Shown piece after piece: positions 45,122-54,511 of a stretch of DNA of 64,000 nucleotides (position 1 is its first letter; every line of letters begins with the position of its first letter). The stretch is from assembly GCF_018524365.1 (NCBI RefSeq), contig NZ_JAEKFT010000015.1:55441-119440 (forward strand). Direction: 5' to 3'. The position numbers and the translations under genes are program-made. The notes beneath the pieces were generated by a model. The model was not told the origin of the DNA. It saw only the letters and a list, made by a program, of their open reading frames with translations, and did no database searches. The stretch is from Denitromonas iodatirespirans (GTDB taxonomy: Bacteria > Pseudomonadota > Gammaproteobacteria > Burkholderiales > Rhodocyclaceae).

Positions 45122-46225
45122 ATGCGTGTACTGGTTGTCGGCGACTGGCATTCCGAATTGCATGAAGAGGTGGTTTTTCGGGCGTTGAGCCAGTTGGGCC
45201 ACGATGTTCACGGATTTAAGTGGCACCACTATTTCTCCGCATTGCCTGGTTGGGTTGGCCGAGTGCGTCATGTTCTTCAGCGGCTTCAGGATAAGTTCGT
45301 CTCAGGCCCGTTGCTATCGCGGATCAACCGGGACCTTCTCATATGCATCGAGCGTCTCAAGCCCGAAGTGATTTTTTTCTATCGAGGCACGCACGTAACC
45401 GCTGCGACATTGCGGGAAATCCGTAGGCAAGTTCGGGGGGTCGTCCTCGTTGGGTACAACAACGATGATCCCTTTGCCCCGCACCAGCCGCGGTATCTTT
45501 GGCGCCATTTCCTCAAGGCTGTGCCCGAATACGATCTAGTCCTGGCTTATCGGCATGCCAACCTGCCTGAGTATCGTGCTGCGGGTGCTCGACGAGTGGA
45601 GTTGTTGCGCTCGTGGTACGTTCCCGAGCGTAATCATCCGGTGACTCTGTCGGCCGATGAGCGTGAGCGGTTCGAGGCGGACGTGGTGTTTGTTGGTCAT
45701 TACGAACCGGATCAACGGATCGACTATCTAGAAGAGATCGTTCGGCAGGGGTTCCGGTTGCGCTTGTTCGGGCCGGGTTACGATTGGAATCCGGTGATTC
45801 GGCGCTCGCCGTGGCTGCGGGACCAAATCCCGGTTCAGTTGGTGTGGGGCGAGGACTACAATCGGGCGCTTTGCGGCGCGAAGATTGCGCTGTGTTTCTT
45901 CTCGAAGCTCAATCGCGACACCTATACGCGACGGTGTTTTGAAATCCCTGCGACCCGCACCCTGATGCTGTCAGAGTACTCCGACGATCTGGCGACGCTG
46001 TTCGAGCCCGGTGAAGAAGTGGCGCTGTTTGCCACTCGCGATGAGATGATGGCCAAGATCCGTGAGTATCTCGCCGACGATGCGCTTAGAAGCGCTGTCG
46101 CGCACGCAGGATGTCAACGCGTGCTTGAGGGGCGGCATGATGTTGGCTCACGGATGGAAGATGTTATGGCATGGGTATCGTCCATCCAGGGCGGGCAAAC
46201 GAAACAAGAATCTGTTGAGGCTTAG
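45122..46225 (+). CDS. CgeB-like glycosyltransferase
   Basis: A 367-residue GT-B protein of the CgeB type. The N-terminal domain begins RVLVVGDWHSELHEEVVFRAL and has PEVIFFYRGTHVTAATLREI. The C-terminal domain has DVVFVGHYEPDQRIDYLEEI, IALCFFSKLNRDTYTRRCFE and LMLSEYSDDLATLFEPGEEV, the family's donor-binding region. Linkage and donor are unknown. The order CgeB-like glycosyltransferase then methyltransferase mirrors the other pair at 37731-39640. Confidence 0.8.
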   Translation: MRVLVVGDWHSELHEEVVFRALSQLGHDVHGFKWHHYFSALPGWVGRVRHVLQRLQDKFVSGPLLSRINRDLLICIERLKPEVIFFYRGTHVTAATLREIRRQVRGVVLVGYNNDDPFAPHQPRYLWRHFLKAVPEYDLVLAYRHANLPEYRAAGARRVELLRSWYVPERNHPVTLSADERERFEADVVFVGHYEPDQRIDYLEEIVRQGFRLRLFGPGYDWNPVIRRSPWLRDQIPVQLVWGEDYNRALCGAKIALCFFSKLNRDTYTRRCFEIPATRTLMLSEYSDDLATLFEPGEEVALFATRDEMMAKIREYLADDALRSAVAHAGCQRVLEGRHDVGSRMEDVMAWVSSIQGGQTKQESVEA

Positions 46226-46227
46226 GA

Positions 46228-46932
46228 ATGTTGCTACGTTGGATAATCGATCGAACCGTTTCGGTCTTGGGATTTGCGCTTTCCGGGCGGAAAGTGACGG
46301 CCGGCCCGGTGTCGGACGACGGGAAGATCAAGGTCAATATGGGCTGTGGTCTCGCCATTGCGCCAGGTTGGATCAACGTTGACGCCAGCTTGAATGCCTT
46401 GTTTGGCGGTGCGCCGTCAGACGTGCTCAGGCTCTTGTACCGCACGACCGGCGCGAGTCGATACTACAGTCGTGAAGACTACTGCCGACTCCTCGGTGAG
46501 CATCGGTTCGTGTTTCACGACCTCGGGCGTAGCCTCCCGTTTCACGAGAGATCAGTCGATTTCTTCTACTCGTCGCACTTCTTCGAACATCTTTTCAAGA
46601 AAGATGCCGAGCGATTGCTTCGGGATTGCCACCGCGCGCTCCGCGACGGCGGTGTGATTCGGATTGCGGTGCCGGATCTGGCCTACGCTGTATCGTTGTA
46701 CCAAGTTGGCGATGTAAAGAAGATGCTCGACGACTACTTCTTTGTTGATGACTTGTCGAGCTATCTGGCGCGTCACAAATACATGTATGACTTCGAGTTG
46801 CTGGCAGAGGCGCTCGCGCGGGCAGGCTTCCGCGACATCAAGCGCTGTGCTTATCGGGAAGGACTAACGCCGGATATCGATACGCTCGACAACAGGCCAG
46901 ACGAAACTTTGTTTGTCGAGGCCGTTCGCTGA
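46228..46932 (+). CDS. SAM-dependent methyltransferase-like protein
   Basis: A 234-residue protein with a methyltransferase fold: KVNMGCGLAIAPGWINVDAS near residue 35 is motif I of the type found in polysaccharide clusters, and SVDFFYSSHFFEHLFKKDAERLLRDCHRAL near residue 110 is the post-motif helix. The N-terminus has one hydrophobic stretch (LLRWIIDRTVSVLGFALS), which could bind the membrane. It starts 2 bases after the CgeB-like gene, so they are translationally linked. The acceptor sugar is unknown. Confidence 0.78.
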   Translation: MLLRWIIDRTVSVLGFALSGRKVTAGPVSDDGKIKVNMGCGLAIAPGWINVDASLNALFGGAPSDVLRLLYRTTGASRYYSREDYCRLLGEHRFVFHDLGRSLPFHERSVDFFYSSHFFEHLFKKDAERLLRDCHRALRDGGVIRIAVPDLAYAVSLYQVGDVKKMLDDYFFVDDLSSYLARHKYMYDFELLAEALARAGFRDIKRCAYREGLTPDIDTLDNRPDETLFVEAVR

Positions 46933-46980
46933 TGCGCGCTTGGGGCGTTTGCCGGTATTTTCGAGGAGACGGGGGCGTGC

Positions 46981-47853
46981 ATGCAGGATGAGTCAGTCTT
47001 GATGCGGCAGTTGCGCCGCTTTGGTTTTGAATCCAAAGCATGGGCGATGCGGCGCTTTCATTGCCCTGTTAACCCAGATGCGCTGGTGCTTGAGGTCGGC
47101 TCCGGCGGCAATCCCTATCCGCGGGCCAATGTCTTGCTCGACGCGTACGAGACTACGCGTGAACGTCACTGGGCGCCCTTGAGTGCAGATCGACCGACCG
47201 TTCTCGGTTTTGTTGAAAACCTGCCGTTTCGTGACCAGGTTTTTGATTTTGTCATTGCTGCTCATGTGCTTGAGCATTCCACTCAGCCCGAGCAGTTTTT
47301 GAGCGAATTGCAGCGGGTCGCGCGAGCGGGCTACATCGAGGTGCCTGATGCGTTTCTCGAGCGTGTGAATCCTTATCGCGATCACCGTCTTGAGATCACG
47401 TGTCGCGATAATACCTTGTTAATTTGGAAGAAGCCGTCTTGGCGTCCCGAGAAGGACATTGTTGAACTCTATGAGGACCGCGTCAAATCGGTGATGACCC
47501 GCTCACTGGTGCCTAGGCATCCCTTCGAGTTCCACGTGCGTTACTACTGGGAAAACAAGATTGCTTATCGGGTAATCAATCCTGAGGTAGATGCCGCCTG
47601 GGCGCCGCCCGAGAGCGCGCCGCATGGTGGTGTGGCAGGTGGCGTGCGTGCCCAGGTGAGGGATTTTCTTCGTTGGGGCTTGTCGCAGCGGCGTCGGAAC
47701 GCCAGCATCGTGCTTGACCCATTGCTACGGTGCCCGACCTGCCTTGGCGAGAGCCTGACCCGATCGTCCGAATTGATCGTATGCGCACAATGCAACACCG
47801 TCTATCCGGTCAGGCGCGGTATCCCGGTGATGAATGAGGGGGCGGCCGCGTGA
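46981..47853 (+). CDS. Methyltransferase-domain protein with C-terminal zinc ribbon
   Basis: A 290-residue protein. Residues 30-130 form a methyltransferase-like domain (LVLEVGSGGNPYPRANVLLDAY, then FDFVIAAHVLEHSTQPEQFLSEL). The last 45 residues form a Trm112-like four-cysteine zinc ribbon (CPTCLGESL, then CAQCNTVYPVRRGIPVM). Trm112-type ribbons are usually separate activators of methyltransferases, so the fusion is notable. The stop overlaps the GTG start of the next glycosyltransferase (GTGA). The role in the O-antigen is unknown. Confidence 0.75.
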   Translation: MQDESVLMRQLRRFGFESKAWAMRRFHCPVNPDALVLEVGSGGNPYPRANVLLDAYETTRERHWAPLSADRPTVLGFVENLPFRDQVFDFVIAAHVLEHSTQPEQFLSELQRVARAGYIEVPDAFLERVNPYRDHRLEITCRDNTLLIWKKPSWRPEKDIVELYEDRVKSVMTRSLVPRHPFEFHVRYYWENKIAYRVINPEVDAAWAPPESAPHGGVAGGVRAQVRDFLRWGLSQRRRNASIVLDPLLRCPTCLGESLTRSSELIVCAQCNTVYPVRRGIPVMNEGAAA

Positions 47854-49028
47854 CTGATGTAGTGCGCACGCGGGGGCTGCATTTGGGCATTGATGCGTCG
47901 AACATCCGCCTCGGCGGTGGCCTGACGCATCTGTCCCAACTCCTCGCCGCCGGAGACCCCGGCGGTGTAGGCATTGAACGGGTAACTGTGTGGGCCTGCG
48001 CTGGCACAGCGGCGCAATTGCCAGAGCGTCCCTGGCTTCGGATTCTTAGTCCTGCGTGGACAGAGGCGTCGATGTTGCGTCGCGGCGCTGGCCAACAGCG
48101 AAGGCTTCCAGCTGCGCTGCAAGCCGAGCAATGCGATGCGTTGTTTTCGCCAGGGGGAACCTTGCCTGGGCGATGCCCGGTGCCAAGCGTGACCATGTCG
48201 CAGAACATGCTGCCGTTTGAACCGAAAGAGGCCCTGCGCTTTGGTCGGTTCAGTCTAATGCGCTTGAAAATGCGTCTGCTTAGAGCGACTCAGGGACGGT
48301 CGTTTCGCCAGGCTGACGGCCTTATATTTTTGACCCGGTATGCCCAGGACGTGGTGAGTGCGGCATTGGGCGGGCTGCGCGCCCAGAAAGCCTTGATTTC
48401 CCATGGTGTCGAGCCACGATTTTTTTGCAAACCTCGCTCACTCCGCGCGCTTGCAGAGTGTTCGCCAGAGGCCCCTTTTCGGGTGCTGTATGTGTCGATC
48501 ATGATGCCTTACAAGCACCAGATTGAAGCGGTACGGGCAGTAGGTCGGTTGCGCGGCCAAGGAGTTCCGATCGAGCTATCGCTGGTCGGCGCGCTTTGGG
48601 GGCAGTACGGTGCTGCCGTCAAGGCGGAGTGTGAGCGCCTGGATCCGCAACATACGTTCCTGCATGTGCTCGGTGCGTTGCCGTTCGCCGATCTCCATCG
48701 GCGCTATGGTGAAGCCGACGCATTCCTGTTTCCGTCCAGCTGTGAAAATCTGCCGAATATCCTGCTCGAGGCCATGGCGGCGGGATTGCCGATTGCTAGT
48801 GCACGCAGTGGACCGATGCCGGAGGTTCTGGGCGACTCCGGCGTGTATTTCGATCCGACGTCCGACGCAGAAATGGCCGCCGCCGTGCTGACGCTGGCCG
48901 AAGACGTGGATCTGCGCCAAACGCTGGCGGCGAACGCCTATGAACGGGCTCAGGCCTATTCGTGGGCGAGATGTGCTGAGCAGACGTTTGCATTCATTGC
49001 GCAGGTTGCCAATGAGGCTGCGCGATGA
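47850..49028 (+). CDS. Family 4 glycosyltransferase
   Basis: A 392-residue retaining GT-B enzyme that starts with GTG overlapping the previous stop. The N-terminal domain has GIDASNIRLGGGLTHLSQLL. The C-terminal Glycos_transf_1 domain has YVSIMMPYKHQIEAVRAV and the EX7E motif (ENLPNILLE) with AMAAGLPIASARSGPMPEV. The pattern is that of GT4 enzymes acting in O-unit assembly. The sugar donor is not clear. It overlaps the next glycosyltransferase start by 4 bases. Confidence 0.85.
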   Translation: MTDVVRTRGLHLGIDASNIRLGGGLTHLSQLLAAGDPGGVGIERVTVWACAGTAAQLPERPWLRILSPAWTEASMLRRGAGQQRRLPAALQAEQCDALFSPGGTLPGRCPVPSVTMSQNMLPFEPKEALRFGRFSLMRLKMRLLRATQGRSFRQADGLIFLTRYAQDVVSAALGGLRAQKALISHGVEPRFFCKPRSLRALAECSPEAPFRVLYVSIMMPYKHQIEAVRAVGRLRGQGVPIELSLVGALWGQYGAAVKAECERLDPQHTFLHVLGALPFADLHRRYGEADAFLFPSSCENLPNILLEAMAAGLPIASARSGPMPEVLGDSGVYFDPTSDAEMAAAVLTLAEDVDLRQTLAANAYERAQAYSWARCAEQTFAFIAQVANEAAR

Positions 49029-50257
49029 AGTTACTGGTGGTGTCCCAGTACTTCGCGCCAGAGAACTTCCGCATTAACGATCTGGTCGCCGGCATGGTGG
49101 CGCGGGGGCACCAGGTGACGGTGCTGACCGGTCAGCCGAACTACCCGCAAGGACAGTTCTTTACCGGCTACGGCTGGCACGGACCACGAGATGAAACGCT
49201 ATGCGGTGCCGAAGTGGTGCGCGTCCCGCTGATGCCGCGTGGTGCGGGTGGCGGGCTGCGGCTGATGCTGAACTACCTGTCTTTTGTCGTGACCGGCATC
49301 TGGGGCGCCTTGTTTCGCCTGCGCGGCGATTTCGATGCCATCTTTGTCTTTGAAGTGTCGCCCGTGACCGTCGGCATTCCCGCGATGGTCGCCAGTCGGC
49401 GGTTTCGTGCGCCGGTGCTGTTCTGGGTGCTGGATCTGTGGCCAGAGTCGCTGGAGGCTACGGGGGCGATCCGCCATCGTGGGGCATTGGCGCTTGTTGG
49501 TCACGGTGTTCGGTGGATCTATCAGCGTTGCGCGCGGGTGCTAGTGGCATCGCAGGCCTTTATGCCTTCGGTTGTCGAATTCGGCACACATCCAGCCGAT
49601 GTTCGGTACTTTCCCAATTGGGTAGAGGGGGACTATCGCGCGGAGGCTGACTGTGAGTTGCCAGCTTTGCCCGCGGGTTTTCTGGTGATCTTTGCGGGCA
49701 ATCTGGGTGCAGCCCAGGATTTGCCCGCGGTGTTGCGTGCGGCTGCCGCGACGCGAGACCTGACGGATGTGCATTGGGTGTTTGCCGGTGACGGTCGAAT
49801 GGCAGGCTGGGCGCGTGAGGAGGTGATTCGCTTGAGTCTGCGTGACCGTGTGCACTTCCTCGGTCAGCTTCCTTCCGCGAAAATGCCAGCACTGTTTGCT
49901 CGGGCGGCGGCGCTGCTGGTGAGTCTTCGACCGGAGCCGATTTTCGCGAAGACCGTGCCGGGCAAGGTACAGTCTTATATGGCCTCGGGCCGACCGATGC
50001 TGGCCATGCTCGATGGCGAAGGTGCGCGCCTGGTAAACGAGGCGGGTTGTGGGTTGGCCTGTGCGGGGGGCGACTCCGAGGCATTGGCCGCGCATGTGCG
50101 TGCCTTGCGTGGCATGGACGAGGTGCAGCGCGAGGCGATGGGGCGTGCCGGTCGGGCGTATGCGGACGCCCATTTTGATCGGGATCGTTTGTTCGACCAG
50201 CTGATCGGCTGGATCGATGAAGTGGTGAGGGAGCAAGCGTGCAGCAAGACGAATTGA
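49025..50257 (+). CDS. wbuB: Family 4 glycosyltransferase, WbuB-like (probable L-FucNAc transferase)
   Basis: A 410-residue GT4 enzyme. The N-terminus (VVSQYFAPENFRINDLVAGMVARGH, then VLTGQPNYPQG) and the donor-site region (RPEPIFAKTVPGKVQSYMASGRPMLA) are those of the WbuB/WbjE group, which transfers L-FucNAc. This fits its place directly before fnlABC, which make UDP-L-FucNAc. It overlaps the GTG start of fnlA by 19 bases. Confidence 0.82.
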   Translation: MKLLVVSQYFAPENFRINDLVAGMVARGHQVTVLTGQPNYPQGQFFTGYGWHGPRDETLCGAEVVRVPLMPRGAGGGLRLMLNYLSFVVTGIWGALFRLRGDFDAIFVFEVSPVTVGIPAMVASRRFRAPVLFWVLDLWPESLEATGAIRHRGALALVGHGVRWIYQRCARVLVASQAFMPSVVEFGTHPADVRYFPNWVEGDYRAEADCELPALPAGFLVIFAGNLGAAQDLPAVLRAAAATRDLTDVHWVFAGDGRMAGWAREEVIRLSLRDRVHFLGQLPSAKMPALFARAAALLVSLRPEPIFAKTVPGKVQSYMASGRPMLAMLDGEGARLVNEAGCGLACAGGDSEALAAHVRALRGMDEVQREAMGRAGRAYADAHFDRDRLFDQLIGWIDEVVREQACSKTN

Positions 50258-51285
50258 AAGACCTTTTCGAAGGCAAGACGGTTTTGATTACCGGCGGCAC
50301 CGGTTCTTTCGGGAACGCCTTCCTGCAATACCTGCGGCCTTTTGGCTGTCGCGAGGTGCGGGTTTTTTCGCGCGACGAGCTCAAGCAGGAACATATGCGT
50401 ATCTCCCTGGCCGATCCGAGCCTGCGCTTCTACATTGGCGATGTGCGGGATCGTGCGAGTGTCGATGCGGCCATGCTGGGTGTCGACTACGTGTTCCACG
50501 CGGCCGCGCTCAAGCAGGTGCCGTCGTGCGAATTCTTTCCGATGCAGGCGGTCCAGACCAACATCTCCGGCAGCCACAACGTAATCGAATCGGCGATCGT
50601 GCATCGGGTCAAGCGTGTGGTGTGTCTGTCTACCGACAAGGCGGTGTACCCGATCAACGCCATGGGCATGACCAAGGCGTTGATGGAGAAGGTGACGCAG
50701 GCGGCCGCACGGGCCAATTTCAGTGGCGACACGGTGCTGTCGAGCGTGCGCTACGGCAACGTGATGTGCTCGCGCGGCTCGGTGATTCCGCTGTTCATCA
50801 AGCAGATCCGTGAAGACAAACCGATCACCGTGACCGTGCCGGAGATGACGCGCTTCTTGCTTGCGTTGTCCGAGGCGATCGCACTGGTGGCCTTCGCTTT
50901 CAAGCATGGCAAGCAGGGTGACTTGTTCGTGCGCAAGGCGCCTGCATGCACAGTGGCGGATCTGACCACCGCGCTGCAGAACATGTTCGGGGCGACTGCC
51001 CCGGTCAAGGTGATCGGTATGCGCCACGGCGAGAAGCTCTACGAAACGCTGGCCACGCGCGAGGAACTGGCGCGTGCGCAAGACATGGGCGACTACTACC
51101 GGGTGCCGATGGATGACCGCGACCTGAACTATGGCAAGTACTTCACCGAGGGAGATACCCGAGAGCCCGAGATCGATGACTACACCTCGCACAACACCGA
51201 GCGCCTTGATGTGGCAGGCGTAGAGCGCCTGTTGCGTTCGCTGCCCGAGGTGCAGGCTGAACTGGTGGCGGCGGGGCGCGTATGA
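50239..51285 (+). CDS. fnlA: UDP-GlcNAc 4,6-dehydratase/5-epimerase (FnlA/WbjB/CapE type)
   Basis: A 348-residue soluble dehydratase, first step from UDP-GlcNAc to UDP-L-FucNAc. It has the NADP motif ITGGTGSFGNAFL near residue 20, the family mark FSRDELKQEHMR, and the modified catalytic site LSTDKAVYPINAMGMTKALMEK, with Met in place of the usual Tyr (MxxxK). The GTG start at 50239 lies within the end of wbuB; the overlap indicates coupled translation. Length equals that of CapE/WbjB. Confidence 0.93.
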   Translation: MQQDELKDLFEGKTVLITGGTGSFGNAFLQYLRPFGCREVRVFSRDELKQEHMRISLADPSLRFYIGDVRDRASVDAAMLGVDYVFHAAALKQVPSCEFFPMQAVQTNISGSHNVIESAIVHRVKRVVCLSTDKAVYPINAMGMTKALMEKVTQAAARANFSGDTVLSSVRYGNVMCSRGSVIPLFIKQIREDKPITVTVPEMTRFLLALSEAIALVAFAFKHGKQGDLFVRKAPACTVADLTTALQNMFGATAPVKVIGMRHGEKLYETLATREELARAQDMGDYYRVPMDDRDLNYGKYFTEGDTREPEIDDYTSHNTERLDVAGVERLLRSLPEVQAELVAAGRV

Positions 51286-52385
51286 AGATCGGCATCACCG
51301 GCGCGGAGGGGCTGCTCGGCTTTCACTTGCGCGCGCGCTTGCAGGCGCTGGGTGGCCATGAAGTCCGGCTGGCGAACCGGGCGACGTTTTCGTCGGAGGC
51401 TTCGCTGGACGCCTTCGTCAGTGGCCTCGATGCACTGGCCCATTTTGCCGGCATGAATCGCGGCGACGAGGACGAGGTCGAGGCGGTCAATTCGGCCTTG
51501 GCCGAGGCACTCGTGGCGGCCATGGTCCGGACGCGTTCGGCGCCAACCGTCGTGTTTTCCAACTCGACCCATGTGGACCGCGACACCGGCTACGGTCGTG
51601 GCAAACGGCGTGCGGCAGAGGTGCTGGGCGCGTGGGCGACTGACTGTGGCGCAAACTTCACAGACCTCGTTCTCCCGCACGTGTTCGGCGAATTCGGCAA
51701 GCCATTTGCCAACTCGGTGGTTTCGACGTTTTGTTGGCTGCTGGCCAATGGCGAGACACCTGAAATCCATGTGGACGGGCACCTCGAACTGGTTCATGCC
51801 CAGGTGGTGGCAGAGCGATGCCTGAGCGCCATCCAAGCCTGCGAGAGCGGGCGCGTCCGTATGGCTGGCGAGCCGATCCAGGTCAGCGGGCTGCTTGAGC
51901 GGCTGACTGCGTTGCAGGCGCAATATGGTGCACAGATCATGCCGGCGCTGAGCGACTCGCTGACGCTTCGCCTGTTCAACACGCTGCGCTCATATCTCTT
52001 TCCCAAGCACTATCCGGTAACTCTGCAGTTGCATACCGACAACCGTGGTTCACTGTTCGAAGCGGTCAAAACGCACCAGGGCGGGCAGACCTTCTTGTCG
52101 ACCACCCGCCCGGGCATCACGCGCGGCAATCACTACCATTTGCGCAAGGTCGAGCGTTTCCTGGTCGTCAGCGGCGATGCCGAGATCTGTCTTCGCAAAC
52201 TGTTTTCAGACGAAGTCGTCCGCTTCCGGGTTAGCGGTGAGGCGCCGTGCTACATCGACATGCCGACCTTCCATACCCATTCGATCACGAACGTGGGCAA
52301 CACGGAGGTGGTGACCTTGTTCTGGGCGAACGAGATTTTCGATCCGGCCGATTCGGACACCTATGCGGAGGCGGTAGAAGCGTGA
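51282..52385 (+). CDS. fnlB: CapF/FnlB-type bifunctional reductase with cupin domain
   Basis: A 367-residue two-domain enzyme, second step of UDP-L-FucNAc synthesis. The N-terminal short-chain dehydrogenase domain ([16 protein letters not shown], then [17 protein letters not shown]) does the reduction. The C-terminal cupin (about residues 245-360: [21 protein letters not shown], then [17 protein letters not shown], with metal-binding histidines) does the 3-epimerisation, as known for S. aureus CapF. It overlaps fnlA and fnlC by 4 bases each (ATGA, GTGA). Confidence 0.93.
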   Translation: MKIGITGAEGLLGFHLRARLQALGGHEVRLANRATFSSEASLDAFVSGLDALAHFAGMNRGDEDEVEAVNSALAEALVAAMVRTRSAPTVVFSNSTHVDRDTGYGRGKRRAAEVLGAWATDCGANFTDLVLPHVFGEFGKPFANSVVSTFCWLLANGETPEIHVDGHLELVHAQVVAERCLSAIQACESGRVRMAGEPIQVSGLLERLTALQAQYGAQIMPALSDSLTLRLFNTLRSYLFPKHYPVTLQLHTDNRGSLFEAVKTHQGGQTFLSTTRPGITRGNHYHLRKVERFLVVSGDAEICLRKLFSDEVVRFRVSGEAPCYIDMPTFHTHSITNVGNTEVVTLFWANEIFDPADSDTYAEAVEA

Positions 52386-53512
52386 ACAAGCTCAAAGTCA
52401 TGACGGTGGTGGGCACGCGGCCGGAAATCATCCGGCTGTCGCGTGTCATGTGCTGCCTCGATCGGTTCGTCGATCATGTGCTGGTGCATACCGGTCAGAA
52501 CTATGACTACGAGTTGAACCAGATATTTTTCGACGACCTCGGCCTGCGCAAGCCCGACCATTTTCTGGATGCCGTCGGCGGATCTACCGCGGAGACCATC
52601 GGCAACGTGATTGCGCGGGTGGATCCGGTGCTGGCGAGCGAGGCGCCTGATGCTGTCTTGATTCTTGGCGACACCAATAGCTGTCTGGCAGCCATTGCGG
52701 CCAAGCGGCGTCATATTCCGGTCTTTCACATGGAAGCAGGGAATCGCTGCTTCGACGCACGGGTGCCGGAGGAGACCAATCGCAAGATCGTCGACCACAC
52801 GGCCGACATCAACATGCCCTACAGTGATATCGCGCGCGAGTATCTGCTGCGCGAGGGGCTGTCACCGGACCGCATCGTCAAGACCGGCAGCCCGATGTTC
52901 GAAGTGTTGTCGCACTACCGTCCGCGGATCGAATCCTCTGGCGTTGTTGATCGGCTCGGGCTGAAGGATGGCCACTATTTCGTCGTCAGTTGTCATCGCG
53001 AAGAAAACGTCGACGCCCCGGAGCAATTGCTGCGTCTGGCAGACGCGCTCAACAGCCTGACGCGCGAGTACGGACAGCGCGTGATCATGTCGACCCACCC
53101 GCGTACGCGCAAGCGGCTCGAGGCTGCGGGCGTGGCACTCGATCCGCTGGTCGAGTTGATGAAGCCGCTCGGCTTCTTTGACTATGTAAAGCTGCAGATG
53201 GCGGCCCGTGCAGTGCTGTCTGACAGTGGCACTATCTCTGAGGAGGCATCCATCCTCAACTTCCGCGCGCTGAATATTCGCGAGGCGCACGAGCGGCCCG
53301 AGGCCATGGAGGAAGGTGCCGTCATGATGACCGGCCTTAGCTGGGGGCGCGTTCGTCAGGGCCTGGATATCCTCGAGGCTCAGCCTCGCGGCAGCGAACG
53401 TTTGCTGCGCCTGGTGGGTGACTACGCTATGCCCAATGTGTCCGACAAGGTTCTGCGTGTTTTGCTCAGCTACACCGACTACGTGAATCGTACGGTGTGG
53501 CGCAAGGCCTGA
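52382..53512 (+). CDS. fnlC: UDP-N-acetylglucosamine 2-epimerase family protein (FnlC/WbjD/CapG type)
   Basis: A 376-residue GT-B-fold 2-epimerase, last step to UDP-L-FucNAc. It has [15 protein letters not shown] at the start, [39 protein letters not shown] (family active-site region) and [27 protein letters not shown]. NRCFDxRVPEE marks the CapG/WbjD group as opposed to WecB. The GTG start overlaps the fnlB stop. Confidence 0.92.
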   Translation: MNKLKVMTVVGTRPEIIRLSRVMCCLDRFVDHVLVHTGQNYDYELNQIFFDDLGLRKPDHFLDAVGGSTAETIGNVIARVDPVLASEAPDAVLILGDTNSCLAAIAAKRRHIPVFHMEAGNRCFDARVPEETNRKIVDHTADINMPYSDIAREYLLREGLSPDRIVKTGSPMFEVLSHYRPRIESSGVVDRLGLKDGHYFVVSCHREENVDAPEQLLRLADALNSLTREYGQRVIMSTHPRTRKRLEAAGVALDPLVELMKPLGFFDYVKLQMAARAVLSDSGTISEEASILNFRALNIREAHERPEAMEEGAVMMTGLSWGRVRQGLDILEAQPRGSERLLRLVGDYAMPNVSDKVLRVLLSYTDYVNRTVWRKA

Positions 53513-53517
53513 CCGTC

Positions 53518-54477
53518 ATGCGGGTTCTTGTGACCGGCGCCAGCGGGTTTGTCGGGCAGGCGGTGATCCGACGTTTGCAGCGAGACGAGGGCGTTGCGGT
53601 GCGCGGTGCCTTCCGCACGCTGCCTGCATCGGCGTTTGACGGCATCGAAACCAGCCCGGTCGGCGATCTCGGGCCCCATACGGACTGGCGAGGCGCCCTG
53701 GTCGATGTCGACCTAGTGGTCCACTGCGCCGCCCGCGTGCACGTCATGCACGACACCGAAGCCGACCCGCTGGCCGCCTATCGGCGCAGCAACGTCGAGG
53801 GAACGTTGCATTTGGCGCGATCGGCGGTGGCGGCGGGATGTCGGCGCTTTGTCTTCATCAGCTCCATCAAGGTCAACGGCGAGGCGACAGTGCCGGGGGA
53901 GCCGTTCTCCGAAGCCAGCGCACCCGCACCCCTTGATCCGTATGGTGTTTCCAAGCTGGAAGCCGAGCAGGGGCTATTCGCGTTGGCGGAGGAAACGGGG
54001 CTGGAGGTGGTTGTGGTGCGACCGCCGCTGGTCTATGGCCCAGGCGTGAAAGCCAATTTCCGGTCCATGATGCGTTGGTTGCAGCGCGGTGTGCCGTTGC
54101 CGTTTGGTGCCATCGACAATCGGCGCAGCCTGGTCGGCCTGGACAATCTGGCGGATCTGGTGGTGTGCTGCGCGACGCACCCGGCGGCGGCCAATCAGGT
54201 GTTCCTGGCCGGGGATGGTGAGGATCTGTCGACCTCCGAATTGTTGCGGCGTGTCGCCCGCGCCCTGGGGCGACCGGCGCGGTTGTTGCCGGTGCCGGCC
54301 GCATGGATGTCAGCCGCGGCCCGGCTAGTGGGGCGCCAGGCCTTGGCGACGCGCTTGTGTGGCTCGCTTCAGGTGGACACGAGCAAGGCGCGGACCGTAC
54401 TGGGGTGGCAGCCTCCCGATACTGTGGACGAGGGTCTGCGCAAGACGGCGGTCGATTTCCTCGCCCGTCTCAAGTAG
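53518..54477 (+). CDS. NAD-dependent epimerase/reductase (WbpV-like, 4-keto-6-deoxy-HexNAc reductase)
   Basis: A 319-residue extended short-chain dehydrogenase with LVTGASGFVGQAVIRRL at the start and the catalytic YGVSKLEAEQ (YxxxK) near residue 143. HCAARVHVMHD and VVVRPPLVYGPGVKANF mark the WbpV/WreQ group, which reduces the WbpM product to UDP-D-QuiNAc or UDP-D-FucNAc. The gene order here (this gene, wbpL-like, wbpM-like) matches the end of several P. aeruginosa O-antigen loci, which supports the call. A 4-epimerase role is the alternative. Confidence 0.82.
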   Translation: MRVLVTGASGFVGQAVIRRLQRDEGVAVRGAFRTLPASAFDGIETSPVGDLGPHTDWRGALVDVDLVVHCAARVHVMHDTEADPLAAYRRSNVEGTLHLARSAVAAGCRRFVFISSIKVNGEATVPGEPFSEASAPAPLDPYGVSKLEAEQGLFALAEETGLEVVVVRPPLVYGPGVKANFRSMMRWLQRGVPLPFGAIDNRRSLVGLDNLADLVVCCATHPAAANQVFLAGDGEDLSTSELLRRVARALGRPARLLPVPAAWMSAAARLVGRQALATRLCGSLQVDTSKARTVLGWQPPDTVDEGLRKTAVDFLARLK

Positions 54478-54511
54478 CGCGTTGCGTGGTTTGGATGAAA
54501 ACGATTCCCTG

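Noticed and set aside
52365..52374. GGCGGTAG, the core of the ops/JUMPstart element
   Set aside because: It lies inside the fnlB coding end, not in an operon leader, and no such motif is found before the first O-antigen gene.
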